Under the pieces are notes generated by a model, which saw only the letters and a program-made list of their open reading frames with translations, searched no databases and was not told the DNA's origin. A DNA stretch of 64,000 nucleotides from JAJDAT01 sp964344185 (lineage in GTDB: Bacteria; Nitrospinota; Nitrospinia; Nitrospinales; JAJDAT01): contig CAYFMN010000014.1 of assembly GCA_964344185.1 (NCBI GenBank), positions 35,142 to 99,141 of the forward strand. The letters are read 5' to 3'. This document shows, one piece after another, positions 35,468 to 44,459 of this stretch. Numbering within the stretch: position 1 is the first letter of the stretch; the number at the start of each line of letters is the position of its first letter. A program made the translations under genes and the position numbers.

Positions 35468-36931
35468 ATGTTTGCCGAGGAAATTCCCACTTACCTTACC
35501 TTTGACGACGTACTTTTACTACCTGGCTATTCAAAAGTTTTGCCCAAAGATGTGGATATCTCCACTCAGCTAACTCAAAATATCAAATTGAATTGCCCAT
35601 TAATTAGTTCCCCAATGGATACAGTGACAGAAGCTTCTATGGCTATAGCTCTGGCCCAAGAAGGAGGAATAGGCATCATTCATCGAAATATGCCTTTTAA
35701 CCAACAAAAAAAGCAAATTGAAAAGGTTAAAAGAGCCGTTAGCGTAATAATCCCAGACCCTATTACCTTAAGCCCAGAACAAACTATCAATGAGGCTTTA
35801 AAAGTAATGGACAAGTACCAAATTACAGGAATTCCAATTACCAAAGGCGAAAGGCTTGTAGGTATATTAACCAATAGAGATTTAAGAGTAGAAACTAACC
35901 ATGATCGACCTATTTCAGAATTAATGACTAAAGAAAATTTAGTCACAGCCCTTGAAGGCGCTCCAATTGAAGAGTCTAGAAAAAAACTTCACGAAAATAG
36001 AATTGAAAAACTACCGATAGTCGATCAACAAGGAAATTTAAAAGGCTTAATCACGATTAAAGATATTGAGCAGATGGGAAAATTTCCAAAAGCCGCTAAG
36101 GACTCCAAAGGACACCTTTTAGTTGGAGCGGCAATTGGAGTAACCAAAGAATATTTAGAAGCTGTACAAAACTTTATCAACGTAGGTCTTGACGTATTGG
36201 TAATTGATAGCGCTCATGGTCACTCGGAAAAAATATTATCGTCAATTAGGGAAATTAAAAGTCACTTTCCGGAATTACCAATTATTGGTGGAAACGTCGC
36301 GACTGCGGAAGGAACTCAAGCCTTAATTGACGCTGGAGCGGATGCTGTCAAGGTTGGAATCGGCCCAGGCTCTATCTGCACAACAAGGGTTGTGAGTGGA
36401 GTGGGAGTTCCTCAAATTACCGCCGTTGCAAAATGCGCCAAAGTCGCCGCTAAAAAAGGAATTCCCATAATTTCCGACGGTGGAATAAAGCAATCAGGAG
36501 ATATTGTTAAAGCTATCGCGGCAGGGGCGCATACGGTCATGCTTGGTTCTCTATTAGCGGGGACAGATGAAAGCCCTGGCGAAAAAATCTTTTATCAAGG
36601 AAGAAGCTACAAAGAATATAGAGGGATGGGATCGATCGCAGCAATGTCAGAAGGAAGTGGAGATAGATATTTTCAAGAAAAAGAACTCTCGAAAAGTAAA
36701 CTGGTTCCTGAAGGAGTTGAAGCGCGTGTACCCTACAGAGGACCGCTTGCGTTTTCTGTACACCAGTTTTTAGGCGGATTAAGGGCAGGAATGGGTTACT
36801 GTGGTTGCGCCACGATCAAAGAGTTAAGAGAAAAATCATCCTTCATCAGAATAACCTCTTCGGGTTTAAAAGAAAGTCACGTCCACAACGTAATGGTGAC
36901 CAAAGAAGCTCCGAATTATAACTTAGAGTAA
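35468..36931 (+). CDS. guaB: Inosine-5'-monophosphate dehydrogenase
   Basis: Oxidises IMP to XMP with NAD, the committed step to guanine nucleotides. The 487-residue protein has the opening TFDDVLLLPGYS, two CBS domains inserted at about 95-205, the catalytic loop VGIGPGSICTTRVVSGVG (active-site Cys about 303), the phosphate-binding ISDGGIKQSGD, and the YRGMGSIAAM flap. It is followed by guaA after 143 bases on the same strand. Confidence 0.97.
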   Translation: MFAEEIPTYLTFDDVLLLPGYSKVLPKDVDISTQLTQNIKLNCPLISSPMDTVTEASMAIALAQEGGIGIIHRNMPFNQQKKQIEKVKRAVSVIIPDPITLSPEQTINEALKVMDKYQITGIPITKGERLVGILTNRDLRVETNHDRPISELMTKENLVTALEGAPIEESRKKLHENRIEKLPIVDQQGNLKGLITIKDIEQMGKFPKAAKDSKGHLLVGAAIGVTKEYLEAVQNFINVGLDVLVIDSAHGHSEKILSSIREIKSHFPELPIIGGNVATAEGTQALIDAGADAVKVGIGPGSICTTRVVSGVGVPQITAVAKCAKVAAKKGIPIISDGGIKQSGDIVKAIAAGAHTVMLGSLLAGTDESPGEKIFYQGRSYKEYRGMGSIAAMSEGSGDRYFQEKELSKSKLVPEGVEARVPYRGPLAFSVHQFLGGLRAGMGYCGCATIKELREKSSFIRITSSGLKESHVHNVMVTKEAPNYNLE

Positions 36932-37074
36932 AACCAACCCGCTCACTCACAACCAACCATAGTTAAACTTGTTTCATCTTTAACGGAGCTTTTAGAAAAT
37001 CAAAACTAACTTGTAACAACTGCTATAAAAAATAAATTATAGACTCACTTTAATTCTTAGCGCTTTCAAATTTT

Positions 37075-38628
37075 ATGCTTCCCGAATCTCTTTGTGACGA
37101 AAAAATTCTTATCCTCGACTTTGGTTCTCAATACACTCAGAATATTGCCCGACGAATTAGGGAATGTCAGGTCTATTGCGAAATTCATCCATATACTATG
37201 ACCATTGATCAAATAACACGCTTCCAACCGAAAGGTATAGTGCTTTCTGGCGGCCCCCGTAGCGTTCTGGAAGATGGAGCGCCCAAGACCGATAGAAAGT
37301 TGTTCGAATTAAAAATACCGATTTTAGGTTTGTGTTATGGAATGCAATTAATTGTACACACACTTGGTGGAATAGTAGACCCGGCTCCTAAACGAGAATT
37401 TGGCAAAGCGGAACTAATGGTTCGCGAGTTTTCACATCTTTTTCAAAATATCCACAATAAAACCATTGTATGGATGAGTCACGGAGACCGAATTAGCAAA
37501 AAACCACATGGCTTTAAATCTCCTGGCTTTACTTTAAATTCCCCCATTGCCGCTATTGAACATTCCATCGACAAAGTTTACGGATTACAATTTCATCCTG
37601 AAGTAGCTCACACCATTGAAGGAAAAAAAATTCTAGAAAACTTTCTTTTTAATATTTGCTCTGTCCAACCAAACTGGAAAATTGAATCCTTTGCTAATTT
37701 CGCTATCAATAAAATTCAATCAACTGTGGGTTCCAGTAAAGTTTTATGCGCCCTTAGTGGAGGCGTGGATTCTTCAGTCGTGGCCTTACTCCTGCATAAA
37801 GCGATAGGAAATAACCTAGCCTGTATTTTTATAGACAACGGACTTTTGAGGTTTGGCGAAAGAGAAAAAGTAGCGGAAACATTTAAAAATAATTTCAAAA
37901 TAAACCTAGAAGTTGTTGAAGCGGGGGATAGATTTCTAAAAAACCTGGAAGGTATTTCCGATCCTGAACAAAAAAGGAAAATAATTGGAAGAACTTTTAT
38001 TGAAATTTTTGAAGAAAAAGCTAAAAAACTTGGAAACTTTACTTTCCTTGCCCAAGGCACTTTGTACCCTGACGTTATAGAATCGGTATCTGTCAAAGGA
38101 CCTTCTGCCGCAATCAAAACTCACCATAATGTTGGCGGGTTACCAGAAAAAATGAACCTAAAACTGGTTGAACCTTTGCGAGAATTATTTAAAGATGAAG
38201 TGCGCATTCTTGGCAGGGAAATTGGACTTCCAGAGGAAGTTGTCAACCGCCAACCTTTTCCCGGACCTGGGTTGGCCATAAGGATAATTGGCGAAATAAC
38301 CGAAGAAAGGTTAAATATTTTGCGTCAAGCCGACAAAATTATTTTGGAAGAAATTAAAGAAGCCGGTTTGTATTACGAAATTTGGCAGTCTTTTGCGGTT
38401 CTTCTTCCCATTAAAACGGTTGGAGTCATGGGGGACTCTAGAACTTATGAGAACGTAATTGCATTTCGCGCCGTAAACAGCGCGGATGGGATGACTGCCG
38501 ACTGGGTCCAATTGCCATACGATTTGCTAGGAAAAATTTCGAATCGAATAATAAACGAAGTACGCGGAATAAATCGCGTCACCTACGATATAAGCTCGAA
38601 ACCGCCAGCCACCATTGAGTGGGAATAA
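37075..38628 (+). CDS. guaA: GMP synthase (glutamine-hydrolysing)
   Basis: Converts XMP to GMP using glutamine and ATP. The 517-residue protein has an N-terminal class-I amidotransferase with ILDFGSQYTQNIARRIRE, nucleophile loop LGLCYGMQ and HFQPEV-type QFHPEVAHT. The ATP-pyrophosphatase domain has the P-loop ALSGGVDSSVVA, and the C-terminal dimerisation domain ends PPATIEWE, the canonical ending. With guaB it completes guanine nucleotide synthesis. Confidence 0.98.
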   Translation: MLPESLCDEKILILDFGSQYTQNIARRIRECQVYCEIHPYTMTIDQITRFQPKGIVLSGGPRSVLEDGAPKTDRKLFELKIPILGLCYGMQLIVHTLGGIVDPAPKREFGKAELMVREFSHLFQNIHNKTIVWMSHGDRISKKPHGFKSPGFTLNSPIAAIEHSIDKVYGLQFHPEVAHTIEGKKILENFLFNICSVQPNWKIESFANFAINKIQSTVGSSKVLCALSGGVDSSVVALLLHKAIGNNLACIFIDNGLLRFGEREKVAETFKNNFKINLEVVEAGDRFLKNLEGISDPEQKRKIIGRTFIEIFEEKAKKLGNFTFLAQGTLYPDVIESVSVKGPSAAIKTHHNVGGLPEKMNLKLVEPLRELFKDEVRILGREIGLPEEVVNRQPFPGPGLAIRIIGEITEERLNILRQADKIILEEIKEAGLYYEIWQSFAVLLPIKTVGVMGDSRTYENVIAFRAVNSADGMTADWVQLPYDLLGKISNRIINEVRGINRVTYDISSKPPATIEWE

Positions 38629-38754
38629 AAATAATCCTACATTCAAAATTTCTAAATACCAGTCTTAACGCTGGCATCCCTTAAAACTCTGCAATAAAAA
38701 TCAATCGAAAAGTTTTTTTACCAGATAGTAGAGTATAGCGCTCTTAAAAAAACT

Positions 38755-39450
38755 TTAATACGGACAATCATTTGTCATTCCCAAGGAAATATTCTTCTCA
38801 ATGACAAAGACATGGCCAAAACTAATAGGCTTATACCTAAACCAGCAAGTTGGGCAATTGCCCATATCATTCCGATATTTAGTTAAATCCACATCTAGTA
38901 TTTCTTCGAAACTTGTTGTTGGAAGAAACTGCACATCTATATTTCCGTAGCTGTCTTTCCGAAACCAATAAATTGCTCGTTTCGGAAAATAAAACCACCA
39001 TATGTGAAGTGACGTCGGTTCTAAGTCTCCAGTAGTTGAATTTGCGATCACCTACCCCTTCTTTTCCCTCAACAGAGACCCGAGCTATTAGTATCCTTAG
39101 TTCGCGACGTTGTAAATTGGTTCTAATTCGCAATTAGTAACTCCATTTCGACGTTTGTATTTAAATCAAGTCCGTCTCCGCTTTTATTAATATAAACTTT
39201 GTGGACGCAGTCATTGTCGCAGACCTTGGTCAAATTAAAATCAAAAGTACACCCGGAAGGTGTCTTTACCTTCAACAAAAATATTGGAATTCGGAAAATT
39301 AGTGGCGGTAAAATTAACATTATAAACAACTCTTAATCGGTTAACCGAATCTTAATCAACCGAAACCGTGCAACTACTCCAATTATATTCCAACCCTCGC
39401 CTCACAATCAGAAGCCTGGGCTTTGGGAACAAAAGAACCAAAAAAAGCAT
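38755..39450 (-). pseudogene. Decayed copy of the adjacent low-complexity surface protein
   Basis: Fragments in several frames match the intact gene at 39626-40903 in the same order: a signal-peptide end (FVPKAQAS), YNWSSC then a stop where the intact copy has Cys, NFTATNFPNSN, CTFDFNLTKV, STTGDL, and the ending GNIDVQFLPTTSFEE to LDVDLTKYRNDMGNCP. At least two frameshifts and one nonsense change are visible. Both low-complexity tracts, (Ser-Pro) and (Lys-Asp), are missing. A tandem duplication followed by decay explains this. Confidence 0.85.
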
Positions 39451-39625
39451 TATCCTGTTACTACGCAAAATGAAAAGGTTCGAATAAGCGATTTAAAACA
39501 ACCTGTTACAAATTATTTAAATTAACTAAGGGGTTGTCAATCTTTTTCAAAGGGGGGCATTGGAAGGAAAAACAACTTAATTCGATTATCTGAAATTATA
39601 GGTAAGAGTAAAAATTAAGAAACTA

Positions 39626-40903
39626 TTAGTAGGCGCAATTGTTCGTAGTCCCAGAAGGAACATTTTTGTGAATGACATATACATGCCCTAAGCTATGCGC
39701 GTCTAATCTGTATGAACATCCAGGACAATTTCCAATATCGTTGCGATATTTAGTCAAATCTACGTCAAGGTCTTCTCTAAAAGTAGTAGTTGGAAGATAT
39801 TGAACGTCTATATTGCCATGAGAATCTTCTTCATCCTCATCTTCGTCTTTGTCCTTGTCTTTATCTTTATCTTTATCTTTGTCTTTGTCTTTGTCCTTGT
39901 CCTTATCTTTGTCTTTGTCTTTGTCTTTGTCCTTGTCTTTGTCCTTGTCTTTGTCTTTGTCCTTATCTGAATCATCTACTACACAGACAGTACCGCTATC
40001 ACGCAATCCATTTCCGGCTCGTTTAGTATCAACAAATAATTTACGAGACCCGCTAGGGATCGAACAATACTCCGCTCTAATATCGGAACAAGTTCTTAAC
40101 TCAGCGCTTCTAGTTAGACCAATCGCCCATACATTTCCGGTCACTGAGGTCATGAAAACATTTCTAGAGGTAACATCGGCACGCAGGTCTCCCGTCGTCG
40201 AGTGCGCGCTAACAAAACCTTTCATTCCTTCAATAGAAGCCCAAGCTTTATTTGCCCAAATGCCAAAACCCGTCCAATTGCTATCAGACCTGACGCCTAA
40301 ATTAGTCGTCCTTGGAGCCGCAACATTGATTCTTATTTCGCAATTAGTAGCTCCATTGATTTCTTTGGTATTTATTCTTAAAATCCTTCCACTACTTGTA
40401 TATAAAGCATAACCGCAATCATCACCGCCTGAAACTTTGGTTAAATTAACGTCAAAAGTACAGTTATCTCCAGGATCTTTACCCGTTACTGTTATATTAG
40501 GAGCTGGAAAATTAGTGGCGGTGAACTGCTCGTCATAACGTATTTTTAAAGTGTTGAGCGAATCACAATCGATTGAACGGGAACAATTATCCCAATCGTA
40601 ATTAAATGAACTCCCCAACTCACATTCGTCAATCTCTGGGGATGGCGATGGTGAAGGAGACGGAGATGGCGAAGGAGACGGAGACGGAGACGGAGATGGT
40701 GAAGGAGATGGCGAAGGAGATGGCGATGGCGAAGGAGACGGAGATGGATCTCCTCCTCCTGCATACGCTTTACTCACAAAACCATTGCTTATTGGATTAG
40801 GCGACAATAAGGCCAAGACCAAAAATAAACAAAAGCCCAAGGCTCTAATAGAACGGTCTCTTCTAAAAAACGATTTAGTTTTATTATTTTTTATGGACCT
40901 CAT
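39626..40903 (-). CDS. Secreted low-complexity surface protein, DUF4097-like
   Basis: About 425 residues. ATG 40903 was chosen over an upstream GTG. The signal peptide is long (FCLFLVLALLSPNPISNG, cut near KAYA-G). Then come a (Ser-Pro) repeat of about 19 pairs, a Cys-containing beta domain (NYDWDNCSRSIDCDSL to NCEIRINV), and a DUF4097/beta-helix-like stretch (SAHSTTGDLRADVTSRNVFM, TSVTGNVWAIG). Next is a Lys-Asp tract of about 21 pairs, and a conserved end domain with two Cys (NCPGC). Probably cell-surface or adhesin-like; function unknown. Confidence 0.75.
   Translation of the reverse strand: MRSIKNNKTKSFFRRDRSIRALGFCLFLVLALLSPNPISNGFVSKAYAGGGDPSPSPSPSPSPSPSPSPSPSPSPSPSPSPSPSPSPSPEIDECELGSSFNYDWDNCSRSIDCDSLNTLKIRYDEQFTATNFPAPNITVTGKDPGDNCTFDVNLTKVSGGDDCGYALYTSSGRILRINTKEINGATNCEIRINVAAPRTTNLGVRSDSNWTGFGIWANKAWASIEGMKGFVSAHSTTGDLRADVTSRNVFMTSVTGNVWAIGLTRSAELRTCSDIRAEYCSIPSGSRKLFVDTKRAGNGLRDSGTVCVVDDSDKDKDKDKDKDKDKDKDKDKDKDKDKDKDKDKDKDKDKDKDEDEDEEDSHGNIDVQYLPTTTFREDLDVDLTKYRNDIGNCPGCSYRLDAHSLGHVYVIHKNVPSGTTNNCAY
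39842..39966. repeat. Hexanucleotide repeat encoding Lys-Asp pairs
   Basis: About 21 copies of (G/A)TCTTT or variants GTCCTT and ATCTTT, encoding the Lys-Asp tract of the surface protein. Unit length is a multiple of three, so copy-number change varies length without shifting frame. Confidence 0.9.
40637..40746. repeat. Repeat encoding Ser-Pro pairs
   Basis: About 19 six-base units of the GGAGAC/GGCGAT/GGTGAA type, read on the minus strand as Ser-Pro. Synonymous variants mix, so it is not a recent pure expansion. Probably a rigid linker between the signal peptide and the mature domain. Confidence 0.88.
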
Positions 40904-41113
40904 TCTCACTGACCTAACCACAGAGTAAAATTGTTAGAGTTTTTTTATTCACTACTAATTTATCCCTAAGTGTTTTGAAAAACAACCTTTTATCAAATTC
41001 TATTTGTAGTTTTAGATTAATTTGCCATTTTTCAAACAATTTCAAATGCCTGATTGGATCTCAAAATGAAATAAAACGCATAAAATTTTAAAACCAAAGA
41101 TTTCCAAAATATT

Positions 41114-42673
41114 CTAAATTAATTTATTTACCAACTTAAATATTGGCTGACCAAATAAACTCACACAAAATAAAACTAATAATAACCAAAGAAAAGTATT
41201 GCCTATATGGAAATAAATGGATCGGTCTTTGGGAATGAATAAAGGAAATGAAATCGTCTTTGACTGAAATAATGGCGTTAGAGATGTTGGAATTATCTCT
41301 CCAGTGGCTTTAACAAAAGCCCCTACTCCGGAGTTAGTAACTCTAATCATCGGAGTCCGGTATTCTACCGAGCGAAATACAGCCAATGAGAAATGAATCA
41401 AAGAAAGACCGCTCTTTCCAAACCAAGCATCGTCAGACATATTGACAATGGCGTTTCCTCCTTTATTAACAAATCCACGAACCAGATCGGTGAAAACAGA
41501 TTCATAGCAAATGACCGGTATTATTTTTTTTCCTCCATCTAAATTAAATATCGTTCGTTCTTTACCAGCAATATAATGTCGAGTCCTTTGAAATATTTTT
41601 CTTAAAAAAGGAAATTCATTTTCAAAAGGAATGTACTCGCCAAAAGGAAATAAAACTATCTTGTTATACTCTTTACCAAATTCTCCCGAAGGCAAGGTCA
41701 TGCGCATAGTGTTTGTGTAACGATAAGGACCTTCAAAAGCCCAAGTACATGGCGCCAATATCCTACGGTTTATTTTTTTTGCTAAGACGCTTAGCTTCCG
41801 CCTATAATCTTTATCGTTGCAGGTTGGCGTCAAAGGGATTTCGGGCCAAACCACTAATTCTCCTTTAGGGTTAATTCCAGCGCTTTTTTCTGTTAATTCA
41901 AAAGCGACGTCCAATAAATCAACGCCTGTTTTGTTCGACTTAACAGGTAAATTTGGCTGTATCGATTCAACTCGTAAAATTTGATTTTCTTCAGCCAACT
42001 TCTCTAGATCATGGTATTGATTCAACCGAAAAGTACCGTATCCTAAAATAAATGAATGCAGTAATACTAAACAAACTAAAACTGCGGTGAGTTTTTGTTT
42101 GTTTTTTATTTTTAAAATTAAATCTAATATCAGCCAATTGGAAAATATTATTATAAATAGTAAAACGGGCATGCCCCCAAAATCTAAAATTTGAATGACA
42201 CGAGGAGAATTATAAAAAGCGTGAGCTATATTGCCAGGAAGCAGGGAAGGGAAAATAACCAAAATCAAGCAATAACATACAGCGGCGTGTATAGAACCAA
42301 AAGGTTTCCCTAACCAGTGAAATTTTCCTTGGCAAAAACCAAACAAAGCATAAGGAATTGCTTGAAAGGCACAAACCACGATGTAGCACAATAAAGCGGA
42401 AATAAATGAAAACTCAAGCCAACTTTGAATCCCCTTGAGAAACCCTAAACAAATCGCAAAAAAAGCAAAAAAAGCGAATACAAAGCCACAAATTGCGCCT
42501 TCGACCGGTCTGACATCCACCATAGCCATCCCCCATGGAACCATTGCAAACCAGACTAAAAAGGCTCCCCCCTCTCCTCCTATCCCTGGATAAAAAAGCC
42601 AAGCTAAAATAGAAGAAGTGACGGTTAGAAAAATTCTTGCGTAAAAGGGAAATGATATTTTATTGTCTATCAA
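41114..42673 (-). CDS. lnt: Apolipoprotein N-acyltransferase
   Basis: Inner-membrane enzyme that adds the third acyl chain to lipoproteins. The 519-residue protein has about six N-terminal membrane segments, then a nitrilase-type periplasmic domain with the catalytic triad: Glu in VVWPEIPLTP, Lys in EYNKIVLFPFGEYIPFE and Cys in IPVICYESVFTDL. A terminal membrane segment follows. It starts with TTG 42673 behind an AGGGAGG site. It implies an outer membrane with mature lipoproteins such as the PilQ-like secretin here. Confidence 0.95.
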   Translation of the reverse strand: MIDNKISFPFYARIFLTVTSSILAWLFYPGIGGEGGAFLVWFAMVPWGMAMVDVRPVEGAICGFVFAFFAFFAICLGFLKGIQSWLEFSFISALLCYIVVCAFQAIPYALFGFCQGKFHWLGKPFGSIHAAVCYCLILVIFPSLLPGNIAHAFYNSPRVIQILDFGGMPVLLFIIIFSNWLILDLILKIKNKQKLTAVLVCLVLLHSFILGYGTFRLNQYHDLEKLAEENQILRVESIQPNLPVKSNKTGVDLLDVAFELTEKSAGINPKGELVVWPEIPLTPTCNDKDYRRKLSVLAKKINRRILAPCTWAFEGPYRYTNTMRMTLPSGEFGKEYNKIVLFPFGEYIPFENEFPFLRKIFQRTRHYIAGKERTIFNLDGGKKIIPVICYESVFTDLVRGFVNKGGNAIVNMSDDAWFGKSGLSLIHFSLAVFRSVEYRTPMIRVTNSGVGAFVKATGEIIPTSLTPLFQSKTISFPLFIPKDRSIYFHIGNTFLWLLLVLFCVSLFGQPIFKLVNKLI

Positions 42674-42945
42674 GAAAACTACGCCTCCCTTCGTCTATCG
42701 ATTCTCAAATTGCGAAATTACTTTCAATCTTAATTTATTTTCAAATATTGGCATATCATAAAGACTTCTAAATGAAACTCTAATTAGCATAAAAATCATT
42801 GAATATTCGCATCTTTTATTAGCCATTCAAAAATATTGAAAGTAAGGGTAAAAAAATACTAAAAAATTTTTATTTTTTTCTTGGTCTAACTTAGCGTTTT
42901 TCAACCCATTTCAGAAATGACAGTAAATTTAATGATATCAACTAT

Positions 42946-42974
42946 TTGACAGCTTATAGCATTGAGCCTATAAT
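42946..42974 (+). promoter_or_regulatory. Perfect sigma-70 promoter for the minor pilin genes
   Basis: TTGACA (42946-42951), exactly 17 bases, TATAAT (42969-42974): full consensus in both boxes. Transcription should begin near 42981, about 33 bases before ATG 43014. It is the only perfect sigma-70 promoter I noticed. The rest of 42674-43013 shows no gene. Confidence 0.9.
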
Positions 42975-43013
42975 TTTTTATTTAAGAGATAAAAAGAAAT
43001 TTGAGTTTCCATA

Positions 43014-43499
43014 ATGAGACTTCTGGAAAATAAAAAAAATAAAACCTCAGACGGTTTTACGTTGATGGAAATCATCATCGTAATTTTGCTGATCGGTATT
43101 ATTGCCGCTGTTGCCGTACCCAATATGAAAACAGAATCTATTAACCCTACGCTTTCTGCGCAGGCTTTGGAATCTGATATTCGCCTCGTTCAAGAAATAG
43201 GGATGACAAGAAATATGGGAACCGCAGACAATAAAGCTGGCCTTACCTTTAACCAAGATGGAGCCACTGGTAAATGGACTTATAACTTAGTCGATACTAA
43301 TGGCATATTAGGCGAACAAAGAGAATTTGCGCCCGAGGTTGCGGTAAATTCCATAACAAGTAACTCTCTTTACTTCAACAAACATGGAGAACCAGAAATT
43401 GGCGGAACCGCATGGTCCCTTAATCTAGGTATTAATGCGGTTACCTATACAATCACGGTTCAACCTTATACCGGTATCGTTACAATTACCGAACCTTAG
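43014..43499 (+). CDS. Type IV prepilin-like protein (GspH/FimT-like)
   Basis: A 161-residue prepilin. The class III leader is short (MRLLENKKNKTSDG), cut before Phe in DGFTLMEIIIVILLIG with the invariant Glu at mature position 5. The hydrophobic stalk ends near VAVPNM and a small beta-rich domain follows. It fits FimT/GspH-like minor pilins that prime pilus assembly. PilD (5302-6075) would process it. First gene of a four-gene set. Confidence 0.85.
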   Translation: MRLLENKKNKTSDGFTLMEIIIVILLIGIIAAVAVPNMKTESINPTLSAQALESDIRLVQEIGMTRNMGTADNKAGLTFNQDGATGKWTYNLVDTNGILGEQREFAPEVAVNSITSNSLYFNKHGEPEIGGTAWSLNLGINAVTYTITVQPYTGIVTITEP

Positions 43500-43505
43500 A
43501 AATAT

Positions 43506-43937
43506 ATGAAAAATTTACTGACAAAATTTTTTCCAAAGCTGCCTCTAATAATTCATAACTCTAGAGGCTTTTCATTACCGGAAATTATTATGTCGATCAT
43601 TCTAGTAGGTATATCGGTTCCGGCAATTATGGTTCCATTCACCAGCTTAAAGTATACGCAATCACCGGAGGTGGTAGTCAAAGCTTCTTTTCTAGCCCAA
43701 AAACATATGGAAACAATGGCGGACAAAAGCTTTTCATCTATTAATTCCGAATGCTCTAGCTTGAATGGCTCAGATCCCCAATTAACAGAATTTACATTAA
43801 CGTGTTCCGTCATCGACGTGGCGGCCGGAGATTTAGACACAGCGCTTGGCTAAGCTGGTTTTGCTAAGAAAGTAACTTTGGATATCAGTCACCCGGAAAT
43901 AGAAACGCTTAGTTTTGTCAATCTTTTTACTCAATAA
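43506..43937 (+). pseudogene. Prepilin-like protein interrupted by an in-frame stop
   Basis: Starts at ATG 43506 with the prepilin segment GFSLPEIIMSIILVGISVPA (cleavage before Phe, Glu at +5). Translation meets TAA at 43851-43853 after 115 residues. Reading on in the same frame gives another 27 natural codons (AGFAKKVTLDISHPEIETLS to LFTQ) and a stop at 43935-43937, just before the next prepilin gene. The tail resembles the expected strand and end of a PilV-type pilin. Either a real nonsense change (perhaps Tyr to stop), a base error, or readthrough. The ordinary reading is 43506-43853. Confidence 0.7.
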
Positions 43938-43946
43938 TTTCAGGTT

Positions 43947-44459
43947 ATGAAATTAATTAAAAACAAAAAAGGCTTTACGCTTATAGAAATAATCATAAGC
44001 ATTGTCTTGGCTTCTGTAGTAGGCACTATATCCATGAAATACGTTTTGGATATCGTCAACCTCAATCAGATGCATGCACAGAAAAAAGATATGATCGACG
44101 AAGCTAAACTGGGCCTGGAATACCTTATAAGGGAAATCCGGTTCGCAAAAACAACTCCAGCCATTTCTTGCGGAACCTTGGGAGGAGCCTGCACAATTGG
44201 ATCTACTTATAACGCAATATTTTTTGATCGCGGTCCATTATTGCAGGACACGACGGATCCAAGATCTATTTCTTACTCTTTGAGTTCTACAAATTTAGTT
44301 AGAACAGGATCTTCCTCCCAAAATATAGCTACAAATGTATCAGGGTTTACCGTAGAGGTCGTTGAATCTAATTTATTTCGCTTTACGCTTTCCCTCTCAA
44401 AGTCAACTGGAGAAACATACTCTATCCAAGCCGCTGTGCGGCCTAGAGGATATATATGA
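43947..44459 (+). CDS. Prepilin-like protein (PilW/GspJ-like)
   Basis: A 170-residue prepilin with short leader MKLIKNKKG, cleavage before Phe in GFTLIEIIISIVLASVVG and Glu at +5. The middle contains a GTLGGACTIG loop with two Cys and a beta-rich end (FRFTLSLSKSTGETYS). Position third in the minor pilin set fits PilW or GspJ. Its stop overlaps the next ATG (ATGA). Confidence 0.82.
   Translation: MKLIKNKKGFTLIEIIISIVLASVVGTISMKYVLDIVNLNQMHAQKKDMIDEAKLGLEYLIREIRFAKTTPAISCGTLGGACTIGSTYNAIFFDRGPLLQDTTDPRSISYSLSSTNLVRTGSSSQNIATNVSGFTVEVVESNLFRFTLSLSKSTGETYSIQAAVRPRGYI

Noticed and set aside
39842..39966. CRISPR array
   Set aside because: Units are six-base coding repeats without spacers.
39790..40412. 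Long plus-strand reading frames rich in Leu and Ser/Cys
   Set aside because: They are antisense shadows of the Lys-Asp hexamer repeat in the minus-strand surface protein.
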